A DNA stretch of 64,000 nt from Halomonas stenophila (GTDB lineage: Bacteria > Pseudomonadota > Gammaproteobacteria > Pseudomonadales > Halomonadaceae): the NCBI RefSeq assembly GCF_014192275.1, contig NZ_JACHXR010000001.1:186001-250000 (forward strand), read 5' to 3'. This document shows, piece after piece, positions 54,269 through 62,663 of the stretch; the first letter of the stretch is position 1, and every line of letters starts with the position of its first letter. Under the pieces are notes generated by a model. That model had not been told where the DNA came from and did no database searches. It worked only from the letters and a program-made list of their open reading frames with translations. The translations under genes were made by a program, and so were the position numbers.

Positions 54269-55851
54269 CCCCCCTGAGAGGATTGCTGCGGCTTAAGGCC
54301 AAGTTTTTTTTCCTGGCTGACCGCCTTGTAGATCGAGAAGGCCATCATCACCATGATGATCGAGAACGGCAGTGCGGCCAGGATGGCGGCCGTTTGAAGT
54401 GTCGTGAGCGCCCAAGCGCCTCCCGCCACCAGCAGCACCGCCGCAATGACCCCTTCGATGATGCCCCACATCAGCCGGTGACGAGAGAGGGGATGCGGAT
54501 CGCCTTCGCTGAGGATGGTGGTGACCACCAGGGTGCCGGAGTCGGATGAGGTAATGAAGTAGGTCGAGACCAGCACGGTACCGAGCACACCTGCGATAAG
54601 CCCTATGATGCCGGAGTCGATCGCCTCGAATGTGGCATAGAGTGCCAGTGAGACATCGTTGGCCACCATGCCCGTGATACCGCCACCCCCGAAGAGCTCC
54701 ACGAAAATGGCAGAGCCACCATAGGCCGACAGCCAGACAAAGGAGAGGATTGAGGAAACCCCGACCACACCGAAGATAAACTCTCGAATCGTACGACCGC
54801 GTGAGACCCTGGCCACGAAGACACCGACGAAGGGCGCCCAGGACATCCACCAGCCCCAGTAGAAGATGGTCCACCAGCCCTGCCATACGTCTTTCCAGGA
54901 GCCACCTCCATTGCTGGCCACCTCATTCGCGCCAGCGTAGAAGCTCAACGGAATCAGGTGAACGAAGTAGTCGCCGATGGAATCCAGGAAATTGTTGATG
55001 ATATACCGAGTTGGGCCGAACACCAGGAAGAAGCCAAGTATGATAAAGGTCAACCACATATTGGCTTCAGAGAGGTACTTTATCCCTCTCTTGAGCCCTG
55101 TCAGAACGGAAATCAAGGCAAGTACGGTAATGGCCGCGATAAGCACCATCTGGACGTTCACGGAAATCGGAACATCCCACACAAAGTTAAGGCCAGAATT
55201 GATTTGCTGAACACCAAGCCCAAGAGAGGTGGCGATACCAAAGAGGGTGGCGAAGAGCGCAATGATATCGATGAGGTTGCCAATCCAGCCATTGACCTTC
55301 TCCCCCAGGATCGGGTAAAGCGTGTGCCGAATGCTCAAGGGTTTACCGTAGCGGTATGCCATCAGGGCGAGAGACAGCGCCACGATACAGTAGATACCCC
55401 AGGCATTGAGCCCCCAATGGAAATACGCCAGACGCATCGCGACTGTGGCGGCTTCCGGTGAGTTCGTGGCGTCAGAGAATGGTGTCCCCTGAGAAAGGTG
55501 CATCATCGGCTCGGCAATGGACCAGAAAATGATGCCGATCCCTTGTCCGGCGGCATATAGCATGGCAAACCACGCAAAATAGCCGAACTCCGGCCTTTCA
55601 TCATCCTTGCCTAACCTCAGCTTTCCATAAGGGCTGATTGCCAAACCAATCAGAAAGAAAAGAAAAACTGCTGCCAACGCCACATACCACCAGTTGAAAT
55701 AGTAGGTGATGTAGCTTCTACCAATATCTGTCGCTGCCGTAAGTCCCTCTGGAAAGAATACTGCCGCCGCAATCACCAACCCTATGATCACGAGGGTGAG
55801 TGACGCCACAAGGGGGTTGATACCTCTAAATGGCCCTGAGTGTAGAATCAT
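54265..55851 (-). CDS. BCCT-family betaine/carnitine/choline-type transporter
   Basis: 528 residues, twelve membrane helices. The aromatic signature GWWMSWAPFVGVFVARVSRGRTIREF and the N-terminal GKDDERPEFGYFAWFAMLYAAGQGIGI are those of the BCCT family. Between creatinase and creatininase it is most simply a creatine or creatinine uptake system, an inference from context; family members take zwitterionic ammonium compounds. Preceded by a terminator-like hairpin after creatinase. Confidence 0.9.
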   Translation of the reverse strand: MILHSGPFRGINPLVASLTLVIIGLVIAAAVFFPEGLTAATDIGRSYITYYFNWWYVALAAVFLFFLIGLAISPYGKLRLGKDDERPEFGYFAWFAMLYAAGQGIGIIFWSIAEPMMHLSQGTPFSDATNSPEAATVAMRLAYFHWGLNAWGIYCIVALSLALMAYRYGKPLSIRHTLYPILGEKVNGWIGNLIDIIALFATLFGIATSLGLGVQQINSGLNFVWDVPISVNVQMVLIAAITVLALISVLTGLKRGIKYLSEANMWLTFIILGFFLVFGPTRYIINNFLDSIGDYFVHLIPLSFYAGANEVASNGGGSWKDVWQGWWTIFYWGWWMSWAPFVGVFVARVSRGRTIREFIFGVVGVSSILSFVWLSAYGGSAIFVELFGGGGITGMVANDVSLALYATFEAIDSGIIGLIAGVLGTVLVSTYFITSSDSGTLVVTTILSEGDPHPLSRHRLMWGIIEGVIAAVLLVAGGAWALTTLQTAAILAALPFSIIMVMMAFSIYKAVSQEKKLGLKPQQSSQGG

Positions 55852-55874
55852 TGTTATTCACCTCGGTGCTTGGA

Positions 55875-55900
55875 CAAAAAAGGGGGCGTCGGCCCCCTTT
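55875..55900 (-). terminator. Terminator/attenuator between creatinase and the BCCT gene
   Basis: Minus strand: GGGGGCC-GAC-GCCCCC-type stem followed by TTTTTT. It would cut transcription of the downstream transporter and creatininase relative to creatinase. Confidence 0.8.
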
Positions 55901-55911
55901 CCCGTGTGTTG

Positions 55912-57120
55912 TTATTTGATGATATTGTGCTCCGGTCCGTACGGGAAGCCGGTGATATTCTCGGCCCCGTGCTCGTTCACTACAAGGATGTCGTGTTCGC
56001 GGTAGCCACCGGCCCCGGGACGTCCTTCCGGCACCATGATCATCGGCTCCATCGAGACGACCATGTTGGGTTCGAGAACGGTCTCGATGTCCTCACGCAG
56101 CTCGAGGCCCGCCTCGCGGCCATAGTAGTGGCTCAGGGTGCCGAAGGAGTGGCCATAGCCGAAGGTGCGGTACTTGAGCAGGTCATGCCTGGCGAAGATC
56201 TCGTTGAGCTCGTGAGCGATATCGCAGCAGCGCGCGCCGGGCTTGATCAGCTGCTGGCCACGCTCGTGGACCTCGCAGTTGGCCTGCCAGAGGCGCAGGT
56301 GCTCATCGGAGGCATGCTCGCAAAACAGGGTACGCTCCAACGCGGTGTAGTAGCCGGAGATCATCGGGAAGGTGTTGAGGCTCAGGATATCGCCGGCCTG
56401 CACACGGCGGCTGGTCACCGGGTTGTGGGCACCGTCGGTGTTGATGCCGGACTGGAACCAGACCCAGGTGTCCATCAGCTCGCTGTTCGGGTAGGTCTTG
56501 GCGATCTCGCGGACCATCGCGCGCTGACCGGCCAGGGCGACCTCGTACTCCGGCACGCCGGCGGCGATGGCATCGCGCACCGCGACACCGCCCACGTCGG
56601 CCACCCGCGCGCCCTGGCGGATCAGGGCGATCTCCTCGGCGGACTTGATCATGCGCATCTGCATGGTGGGCACGCCGGTGTCGACCAGTTCCACATCCCC
56701 CAGGGCGTCGAGCAGCTTGCGCTGGTTCTGCAGGGTCAGGTGATCGAACTCGACGCCGACGCGCTGCTTGCCCTCGCAGAGCTGCTTGACAGCCTTGAAG
56801 AAGTTGTCCTTCTGCCAGTCGGTATAGACGATGTTGTCGCCCAGCCGGTTGCGGCGATAGGGCTGACCGCCATCGATATTGGCCGTCACGGTGGTGAAGG
56901 AGTCCTGGGTGACGACCAGGCCATAGTCGCGGCCGAACTTGCAATAGACGAAGTCGCTGAAGTAGTTGATGTTGTGATACGAGGTCAGCACCACGGCCTC
57001 GACGCCCTCGGCTGCCATGTGACTGCGCAGGCGATCGAGACGGCGCTGCATCTCGGTATCTGAGAAGGTGGGGACGACCTTGTCGCCGTTGGGGATTTCG
57101 ATGAGTGAAGGCAGTTGCAT
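55912..57120 (-). CDS. Creatinase (creatine amidinohydrolase)
   Basis: 402 residues, the length of the Pseudomonas enzyme, which it follows closely (VLTSYHNINYFSDFVYCKFG, NIVYTDWQKDNFF, LMDTWVWFQSGINTDGAHNP, RTFGYGHSFGTLSHYYGRE, SMEPMIMVPEG). It is a pita-bread-fold hydrolase that splits creatine into sarcosine and urea without metal. CCAGGAG lies before the ATG at 57120; an earlier in-frame ATG (57153) is possible. Sarcosine would feed the demethylation pathway whose soxB is only a relic nearby. Confidence 0.94.
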   Translation of the reverse strand: MQLPSLIEIPNGDKVVPTFSDTEMQRRLDRLRSHMAAEGVEAVVLTSYHNINYFSDFVYCKFGRDYGLVVTQDSFTTVTANIDGGQPYRRNRLGDNIVYTDWQKDNFFKAVKQLCEGKQRVGVEFDHLTLQNQRKLLDALGDVELVDTGVPTMQMRMIKSAEEIALIRQGARVADVGGVAVRDAIAAGVPEYEVALAGQRAMVREIAKTYPNSELMDTWVWFQSGINTDGAHNPVTSRRVQAGDILSLNTFPMISGYYTALERTLFCEHASDEHLRLWQANCEVHERGQQLIKPGARCCDIAHELNEIFARHDLLKYRTFGYGHSFGTLSHYYGREAGLELREDIETVLEPNMVVSMEPMIMVPEGRPGAGGYREHDILVVNEHGAENITGFPYGPEHNIIK

Positions 57121-57139
57121 CTTGTTCTCCTGGCTTTTA

Positions 57140-57453
57140 TCAAGCGACTTCAAGGGTTGAATGGGCGCCGATCTTTATTCGCACAGCAGCCCCGCTTGAC
57201 GATATGTCTTTCTCTGAAAATTCGAAAAGAGCGACCTGGTAACGTTGTTCAAGGATCTTTATTAGTCTGCAGATGTGGTTGAAGTCCTCGCTGTCATAGG
57301 TGAATTTAAATCCCAGGAGCCTCACTCCGTAAAGGTTGATGGCATAGCAGTGTTCAATCTTTCCGATCAGTGCGATGTCTTTTTTATGCCTCCGGGCATC
57401 AGCTCGTCAGCCGTCGAGTTTCTTGTCCTGAAGATGAGTTTCAATATTCGCAT
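57140..57453 (-). pseudogene. Small unknown gene split by a -1 frameshift at an A AAA AAG heptamer
   Basis: From ATG 57453 (GGGAGA 8 bp upstream) the zero frame gives 28 residues and stops at 57367-57369. The -1 frame is open before and after and runs to TGA at 57140-57142, giving about 80 further residues (NLYGVRLLGFKFTYDS, LIKILEQRYQVALFEF). The two frames meet at ATA AAA AAG (57387-57379), where A AAA AAG is in the exact phase for -1 slippage as in dnaX. Either a programmed frameshift makes a ~104-residue protein, or one A was lost from a run of seven. No family recognised. It ends 19 bp before creatinase. Confidence 0.45.
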
Positions 57454-57881
57454 GTGGGTTTTCTCCCTCGCTTGTAGAGAGACTATCGGCAGCTTGAGGG
57501 TTGTGAGCAAATTACTTGTCCAAATGTGCTCATTGTGGGGTCAAATGTCTCTTGATTTCAGCTAGATACCTCTTGTCTCCGATGTGGTTTCTGGAGATGT
57601 CGAGACCGAAGCACATGGCTCCACGCGTGGTGTGTCATGCTGCATTTCGCCGGGGTTCTGGCTGGCTATTCCTGATGGAACCGCAGGCGGCTGCAGCTAT
57701 CCCCGGTGCCTGTTGTAAATCTCATGATGGGGTGGACTCAGCAAGGAGTGACACGCCAGGCTTGGAGGAGGAGGGGACTACCTCATAGCAGGATGTGGTC
57801 GTGTAACCATTTCCAGTGGGCGCATGCTGGCGGTCCTCCCGGGAGGGAGGACCGCGGTGGCCGGAGACGGCGCACGTGACG
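57454..57881. other. Intergenic region between the small gene and the M20 amidohydrolase
   Basis: No gene supported over about 420 bp. It holds a hairpin at 57830-57855 (GCGGTCCTCCC and its complement, 4-nt loop) just after the amidohydrolase end. It probably carries the promoter of the creatinase operon, which I could not place with confidence. Confidence 0.5.
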
Positions 57882-59180
57882 TCAGGTCAGGTAGGCGAGC
57901 GCTCCGGCCGCCATGGCCTCGATGCCGGTGCGCAGGGTCACGGAGTTGCCCGGGAAGTAATACGGCGAGTGGGGCATCTCCAGGCGCCGCATCTTCTCCG
58001 CTACGCTCTGGCCGGGGGTGTCCTCCCAGCGCTCCTCGGGGGTGGCGCCGATGAACCAGTAGACGTAGGGAATATCCTCGCCACCGAAGCCGCCCGCCTC
58101 GGCGTTGCCGAAGTAGGGGAAGTCCTCGCTGCCGTTCAGCCGGGGCATGTCGTACAGATTGGCCTCGCCGAAGTGCTCGTCGTGGGCCTGGCGGACTTGT
58201 GCCACCGCCGCTGGGTCGTTGTGCAGGGCGATGGTCTCGTTGAGCACGCGAAATTCCGGCGGCCTGGGCGTGCGGCCGGCCTCGCACTCGGCACGCACGA
58301 TGCGCTCGATCGCGCCCACCACCTCCCGATGGAGGGTGTCGTCGAAGCTGCGGATATTGATCTCGAGCTCTGCCGTATGGGGAATGATGTTGGCCTGGGT
58401 GCCGGCGTGCAGCTTGCCGACGGTCACGACCACGGTCTGTTCTGGCGGGACCTCCCGGGCGACGATGGTTTGCAGGCGGGTGACCACATGGGCGGCGATC
58501 ACCACCGGGTCCACGGCCTGAGCGGGCATGGAACCGTGGCCGCCTGCGCCGTGAATCGTCACGGCCAGGTTGGTGCACGCGGCCATGGCGCTGCCGGCGA
58601 TATGGCCCACCGTGCCGGCCAGAGCCGGCATGTTGTGCTGGCCAAGGATCACATCCGGCCGAGCGAAACGGGTATAGAGGCCGTCCTCGAGCATGGCCTT
58701 GGCGCCGCCGAAGATTTCCTCGGCGGGCTGGCAGATCAGCATCAGGGTCCCCTGCCAGCGCGCCTTGAGCCCGGCCATCACGGCGGCGGCCCCCACTACG
58801 CAGCTGCTGTGCAGGTCATGGCCGCAGGCATGCATCAGCGGCACCATCCCGCTCTCGGTCTCCGCCGTCCGCGTGCTGGCGAACTCCAGGCCGGTGTCTT
58901 CCTTGATCGGCAGGGCGTCCATGTCGCCGCGCAGCATCACCGTGGGACCGTCGCCGTTGCGCAGCAGGGCGACCACGCCGGTGCCGCCCACGCCGCGGGT
59001 CACCTCGAAGCCCAGTGTCTCCAAGGCCGTGGCGAGTCGCTTGCTGGTCTCGTGCTCCTCGAAGGGCAGCTCGGGATGCTGATGAATCTGGCGGTACAGC
59101 GCCTGGACGTCCTCGAAGGTCGCCTCCACCTGGGCGCGGATGGCACCCTTGAGATCCGGCATGTCGGTTTGCGTCGTCAT
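57882..59180 (-). CDS. M20-family amidohydrolase (hippurate/N-acyl amino acid hydrolase type)
   Basis: 432 residues. Metal-binding MLRGDMDALPIKED, HACGHDLHSS and ICQPAEE, then GQHNMPALAGTVGHIAGS and the dimerisation-domain GAGGHGSMPA match the M20D amidohydrolases that cleave acylated amino acids. The substrate is not known. GGGAGA precedes the ATG at 59180. The SSS symporter gene ends 16 bp upstream, so the operon DUF3311-SSS-amidohydrolase suggests uptake and hydrolysis of one substrate class. Confidence 0.9.
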   Translation of the reverse strand: MTTQTDMPDLKGAIRAQVEATFEDVQALYRQIHQHPELPFEEHETSKRLATALETLGFEVTRGVGGTGVVALLRNGDGPTVMLRGDMDALPIKEDTGLEFASTRTAETESGMVPLMHACGHDLHSSCVVGAAAVMAGLKARWQGTLMLICQPAEEIFGGAKAMLEDGLYTRFARPDVILGQHNMPALAGTVGHIAGSAMAACTNLAVTIHGAGGHGSMPAQAVDPVVIAAHVVTRLQTIVAREVPPEQTVVVTVGKLHAGTQANIIPHTAELEINIRSFDDTLHREVVGAIERIVRAECEAGRTPRPPEFRVLNETIALHNDPAAVAQVRQAHDEHFGEANLYDMPRLNGSEDFPYFGNAEAGGFGGEDIPYVYWFIGATPEERWEDTPGQSVAEKMRRLEMPHSPYYFPGNSVTLRTGIEAMAAGALAYLT

Positions 59181-59196
59181 CGTGGTCTCCCGGGGC

Positions 59197-60657
59197 TTAG
59201 TGGCTGTTGCGGGTCTGGGGCTGGCTGTCCTGCGTGACGCGACTGACACGCTGGCAGACGGCCACGACGATGACGTTGAGCAGCATCGCCCAGACGCCGG
59301 CATGCCAGCCCAGCGGTGAGCTCCACATGAACTCCATCAGCAGGAAGGCCAGGCTGCCGACCAGCGCGCCGAGCATGACGCTGGTGCGGCGCAACTGCGG
59401 CATGAACAGCGCGCCGATCACCATCGGGAACAGCTGGATGATCACCCCGTAGGCGGTGAGCAGGATCAGCACCAGCGAGCCGGGGTTGAGCAGCGCGATC
59501 AGGTAAGCCGCCAGCGACAGGCCCAGCACGCTCCAGCGCGTGACGCTTACCGTGCTCTTTTCGCTGGCGTCCTTCATCACGGTGGGGCCCATCACATCGC
59601 GCACCAGCACGATGGCCGCGGTGTGGGCCAGGTTGGCCCCGGTGGACATGGCCGCCGCCAGGGCGCCAGAGAGCATCAGGCCGATCACCCAGGGCGAGAA
59701 GTTGGCCACCTCCATCACCATCTTCAGCAGCACGGTGTCGGCCCGCTCCAGCGGCGAGTCGGCGAAGGCCAGGATGCCGGCGAAGCCGATGAACAGCAGC
59801 GGCACCAGCAGGTAGGCATAGAGCGGATAGAAGACACTGACCTTGCGCAGGGTCCTGCCGCTGTCAGCCGAATAGAATTTCATGAACAGGTGCGGCCACA
59901 TGGCGCCGCCGAAGGCACTGACCAGCACCGCGGTACTGAAGTAGCCCCAGCCCATGCCGGTGGCCCCGGGCATGGTCAGATACTCGGGCGCCTGCTGCTG
60001 GAGCTGGGCGAACATCTCGCCCACGCCGCCATAGAGGCGCTCGGAGATGGCCAGCCCCAGGAACCAGGCGATGGCGATCATCATCACGCCCTGTACCAGG
60101 TTGGTCCAGCCGATACCGCTCAGGCCGCTGCAGAACACGTAGGCCGCCACCACCACGAAGGCCAGCAGGCCGCCCAGCCAGAAAGGCACCATGCCGTCGG
60201 TCGCGGCCTGGAACAGCAGGCCGGCGCCGGCGATCTGGATGGTCAGGTAGGGCACCAGGGCCACCACGCCGATGATGCCGGCCAGCATGCCGAGCGGCTT
60301 GCTCCGGTAGTGATCGGCGATCATGTCGCCCTGGGTGAGGTAGCCCCGCTCGCGGCCCAGTTTGGCCACCCGCGGGCCCAGCGCCCAGATGGTGATCGGC
60401 ACCAGCGACAGGTAGGCGAGGATATAGAAGGCCGGCGCACCGTGCTGATAGGCCCAGCCGGGGGTGCCAAGGAAGGCGAAGGCGGAGAAGATCTCGGCGC
60501 CGAGGATGAAGAACAGGATCACCACGCCCACGTGACGGCCGCCGGCCACGTAACCTTCCAGGCTGGAACTCGACTGGCCGCGGGCGCGCAGGCCCACCAC
60601 CAGTACCATCACCAGGTAGACGAGCGTAATACCAACGATGATCGCGGAATCACTCAT
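59197..60657 (-). CDS. Sodium:solute symporter (SSS family)
   Basis: 486 residues, about thirteen membrane helices. Pattern typical of SSS: SLEGYVAGGRHVGVVILFFI, ILGAEIFSAFAFLGTPGWAY, LTQGDMIADHYRSK and GALAAAMSTGANLAHT. The partner DUF3311 gene overlaps its start, an arrangement common to this subfamily. GGAGGTGA precedes the ATG at 60657. Substrate probably an organic acid or acyl amino acid given the amidohydrolase downstream. Confidence 0.9.
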   Translation of the reverse strand: MSDSAIIVGITLVYLVMVLVVGLRARGQSSSSLEGYVAGGRHVGVVILFFILGAEIFSAFAFLGTPGWAYQHGAPAFYILAYLSLVPITIWALGPRVAKLGRERGYLTQGDMIADHYRSKPLGMLAGIIGVVALVPYLTIQIAGAGLLFQAATDGMVPFWLGGLLAFVVVAAYVFCSGLSGIGWTNLVQGVMMIAIAWFLGLAISERLYGGVGEMFAQLQQQAPEYLTMPGATGMGWGYFSTAVLVSAFGGAMWPHLFMKFYSADSGRTLRKVSVFYPLYAYLLVPLLFIGFAGILAFADSPLERADTVLLKMVMEVANFSPWVIGLMLSGALAAAMSTGANLAHTAAIVLVRDVMGPTVMKDASEKSTVSVTRWSVLGLSLAAYLIALLNPGSLVLILLTAYGVIIQLFPMVIGALFMPQLRRTSVMLGALVGSLAFLLMEFMWSSPLGWHAGVWAMLLNVIVVAVCQRVSRVTQDSQPQTRNSH

Positions 60658-60862
60658 GGCGGTCACCTCCGTGACGGACGACGAAGGCGACCCACATGCC
60701 GGCGAAGAGCACCAGCATCCACAGGGCGTACCAGAAGAGCAGGAAGGGCAGGCCCAGCACGGTGGGCTCGATGCGGTTGGCGATCAGGGCGCCGGGCCAG
60801 ATCATGGCCAGGGTACACACCGCAAAGTGCAGCCCCGTCAGTAGGTGATAGGTCTTGTTCAT
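60650..60862 (-). CDS. DUF3311 small membrane protein
   Basis: 70 residues with two membrane helices (LHFAVCTLAMIWPGALIANR; LPFLLFWYALWMLVLFAG), the DUF3311 signature, which is usually found upstream of SSS symporters. It overlaps the symporter start by 8 bp. It may assist assembly or function of the transporter. Confidence 0.85.
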   Translation of the reverse strand: MNKTYHLLTGLHFAVCTLAMIWPGALIANRIEPTVLGLPFLLFWYALWMLVLFAGMWVAFVVRHGGDRHE

Positions 60863-60941
60863 GGGGATCGTCCAGCTCGCCGAGGGCGAGTCTTGTTATG
60901 GATTGTCGTCTCACTATGGAACAGATCTTTCGATACCAATA

Positions 60942-60967
60942 ATATGGGTTTTGGATATGACCCATAT
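60942..60967. promoter_or_regulatory. Candidate LysR operator between divergent symporter and regulator genes
   Basis: ATATGGGT (60942-60949) and ACCCATAT (60960-60967), a perfect 8-bp dyad with 10-bp spacing, in the intergenic region of the DUF3311/SSS operon and the divergent LysR gene. Position and symmetry fit a LysR-type binding site. Confidence 0.6.
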
Positions 60968-61043
60968 ATTCTCAGCATGGCAATGTGGTGTGCCATCGAC
61001 GATACTGGCCGAACCTGGATCCGGGAGGGGCGTCGGTGCCATC

Positions 61044-61934
61044 ATGGAATTTCGACAGCTGGAGTACTTCGTGGCGGTCGTGGAGACCGGCTCCATTTCC
61101 GCGGCCAGCCGCCGGGTCCACGTCGCCCAGCCGGCGCTCACGCGCCAGATGCGGCTGCTGGAAGACGACGTGGGCACCCGGCTGTTCGAGCGCCATGCCC
61201 GAGGCGTTCGGCTCACGGTGGCCGGTCGTGCGCTCTACGAGGAGGCCATCCAGCTGCTCGATGACCGGGCGCAAATCAAGGCGCGCCTCACGGCGCTGGG
61301 CAGTGGCCTAAGTGGCAAGCTGAGCCTCGGGATCACCGTGACCCATCTCTGGGTGCCCGAGGTCGCCCAACTGATGGGGCACTATCGGACGCGCTACCCC
61401 GGCGTCGCCTTCGAGGTCTTTCCGCTGCTCTCGGGACCGCAGCTGGAGCGGCTCAGGGAAGGCACGCTGGATGCCGGGATCCTCTATCTCGATGGCCCCG
61501 ACCACCCCGGATTGGAAACGCAGTTGCTGCAGCATGATCATCTGATCCTGGCGGTGCCGGAGCGCTCGCCATGGGCGTCAATGCCGCCGTCAAGCCTGGA
61601 CGAGCTCAAGGAGGCCGACTTCGTCTGGGGCTTTCGCAGTGCCTCTCCGGTTTACTACGATCGCATGTTGGCGCACTTCCAGCGTCTGGGTTTCTCGCCT
61701 CGCGTCGTCCAGTACGGGGCGGATAACATCACCATCCTGAGCATGGTCGCGGCGGGCCTGGGGATCGCCATCGTGCCCTCGGCCAGCAGCGCCCACCCCA
61801 TGCCCGGCATCCGCTTCATGCGCCTCCCCGAACTCGACCGCTGTGACATGCCGCTATGGATGGCCTGGCGGTCGAGCAACGACTCGCCGGCGCTCCACAA
61901 CCTGATTGGCCAGGTCGACGAGGTGTTCGGGTGA
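61044..61934 (+). CDS. LysR-family transcriptional regulator (CynR/GltC-like)
   Basis: 296 residues. Helix-turn-helix MEFRQLEYFVAVVETGSISA and RVHVAQPALTRQMRLLEDDV, then the effector domain (KLSLGITVTHLWVPEVAQLM). It is divergent from the DUF3311-SSS-amidohydrolase operon, the classic arrangement for a regulator of its neighbour, with a dyad between them. Start at ATG 61044; GGAGGGG lies somewhat far (14 bp) upstream. Confidence 0.92.
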   Translation: MEFRQLEYFVAVVETGSISAASRRVHVAQPALTRQMRLLEDDVGTRLFERHARGVRLTVAGRALYEEAIQLLDDRAQIKARLTALGSGLSGKLSLGITVTHLWVPEVAQLMGHYRTRYPGVAFEVFPLLSGPQLERLREGTLDAGILYLDGPDHPGLETQLLQHDHLILAVPERSPWASMPPSSLDELKEADFVWGFRSASPVYYDRMLAHFQRLGFSPRVVQYGADNITILSMVAAGLGIAIVPSASSAHPMPGIRFMRLPELDRCDMPLWMAWRSSNDSPALHNLIGQVDEVFG

Positions 61935-62378
61935 GTGGTGTTTCAGTGCTTGGGCGATCCCACCACTCCGGTCATCCAGTCGCTTCGTGGCATGCTCTGG
62001 ATATCCTCCAGCCTGCGGTACCGTTGCCACATGGAAGGGGGCGCTGGCGACCACTATCTTCCGCGAGGGTGATGCTCGGGAGGATGAGACGCTGCCATCC
62101 GACGGATAGGGAGCGGTCGGCATGCGTGTTGGGTGGAGAAGCGTTGCGGTACTGTGTGCAGCACCAGACAGTGATTCGGAGAAGAAGCCGGCATAATTTG
62201 CACCAATTGGACATTTAGGCTGCGAGGCAGTAGGGTACGCCTCCCTCGGGCCGTACCGCTGTGCCTCACAGGTCCGACACCATCCCGCAACGGGATACGT
62301 TGATCTCGCTACCACGATGACAGGTTCACCGGCACATTCGACTGTATAACGCCGGCGTCATCGCTAGAGAGGAAATCC

Positions 62379-62453
62379 ATGTCGCCCCATTACGCCGATC
62401 AGGGCCGCTGCATGCCGCGCCGCCCGCCACCGTTCCATCCCTTCCAGGGCTAA
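62379..62453 (+). CDS. Candidate 24-residue leader peptide
   Basis: AGAGAGGAAATCC precedes an ATG opening a 24-codon frame rich in proline, arginine and histidine (MSPHYADQGRCM, PPPFHPFQG), ending in TAA. Position 210 bp before the symporter and the hairpin in between suggest a regulatory leader. Weak, but the ribosome-binding site is good. Confidence 0.4.
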   Translation: MSPHYADQGRCMPRRPPPFHPFQG

Positions 62454-62592
62454 CGTCGACCGACGACGTTTCGCGCCTCTGCCGTCACGACGGCCGACAC
62501 CGCGCGCGCCATTTCCCCGGGTTCGAGCTTCCTAGCCGTCCGGGAGGACTGGGTCGTGCTTGTTCTCCGTGCCATCACGGCGGCTTTTCACC

Positions 62593-62640
62593 GCGCCCTA
62601 CGCACGCCGGCGAGGGCTGGTGCGTGTGGCGCGCTTCCGT
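62593..62640 (+). promoter_or_regulatory. Long hairpin before the second symporter
   Basis: GCGCC, TACGCAC, GCC pair with GGC, GTGCGTG, GGCGC with one mismatch and a small bulge. No T-run follows; the ribosome-binding site GAGGGA (62652-62657) lies 12 bp beyond. Could control access to the start. Confidence 0.5.
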
Positions 62641-62663
62641 TCCACCCACCGAGGGATTGCCCT

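Larger units (their letters stand above)
61935..62663. other. Long leader/intergenic region upstream of the second symporter
   Basis: About 730 bp. The left 400 bp hold nothing I can support. The right part has a TATAAC -10-like box (62345-62350), a short ORF (62379-62453), and a long hairpin near 62593-62640 just before the symporter's ribosome-binding site. The leader does not match a riboswitch consensus I can recall. Confidence 0.5.

Noticed and set aside
57500-57545. Sigma-54-like promoter upstream of the creatinase operon
   Set aside because: A GG and a GC element are present on the minus strand, but 11 bp apart instead of the required 10.
61935-62315. Minus-strand ORF of 153 codons downstream of the LysR gene
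   Set aside because: No recognisable domain, atypical composition, and it overlaps the LysR 3' end in antisense.
62460-62650. Guanidine or other known riboswitch before the second symporter
   Set aside because: I compared the leader from memory with the ykkC and mini-ykkC plans and could not place their conserved bases; only a generic hairpin is supported.
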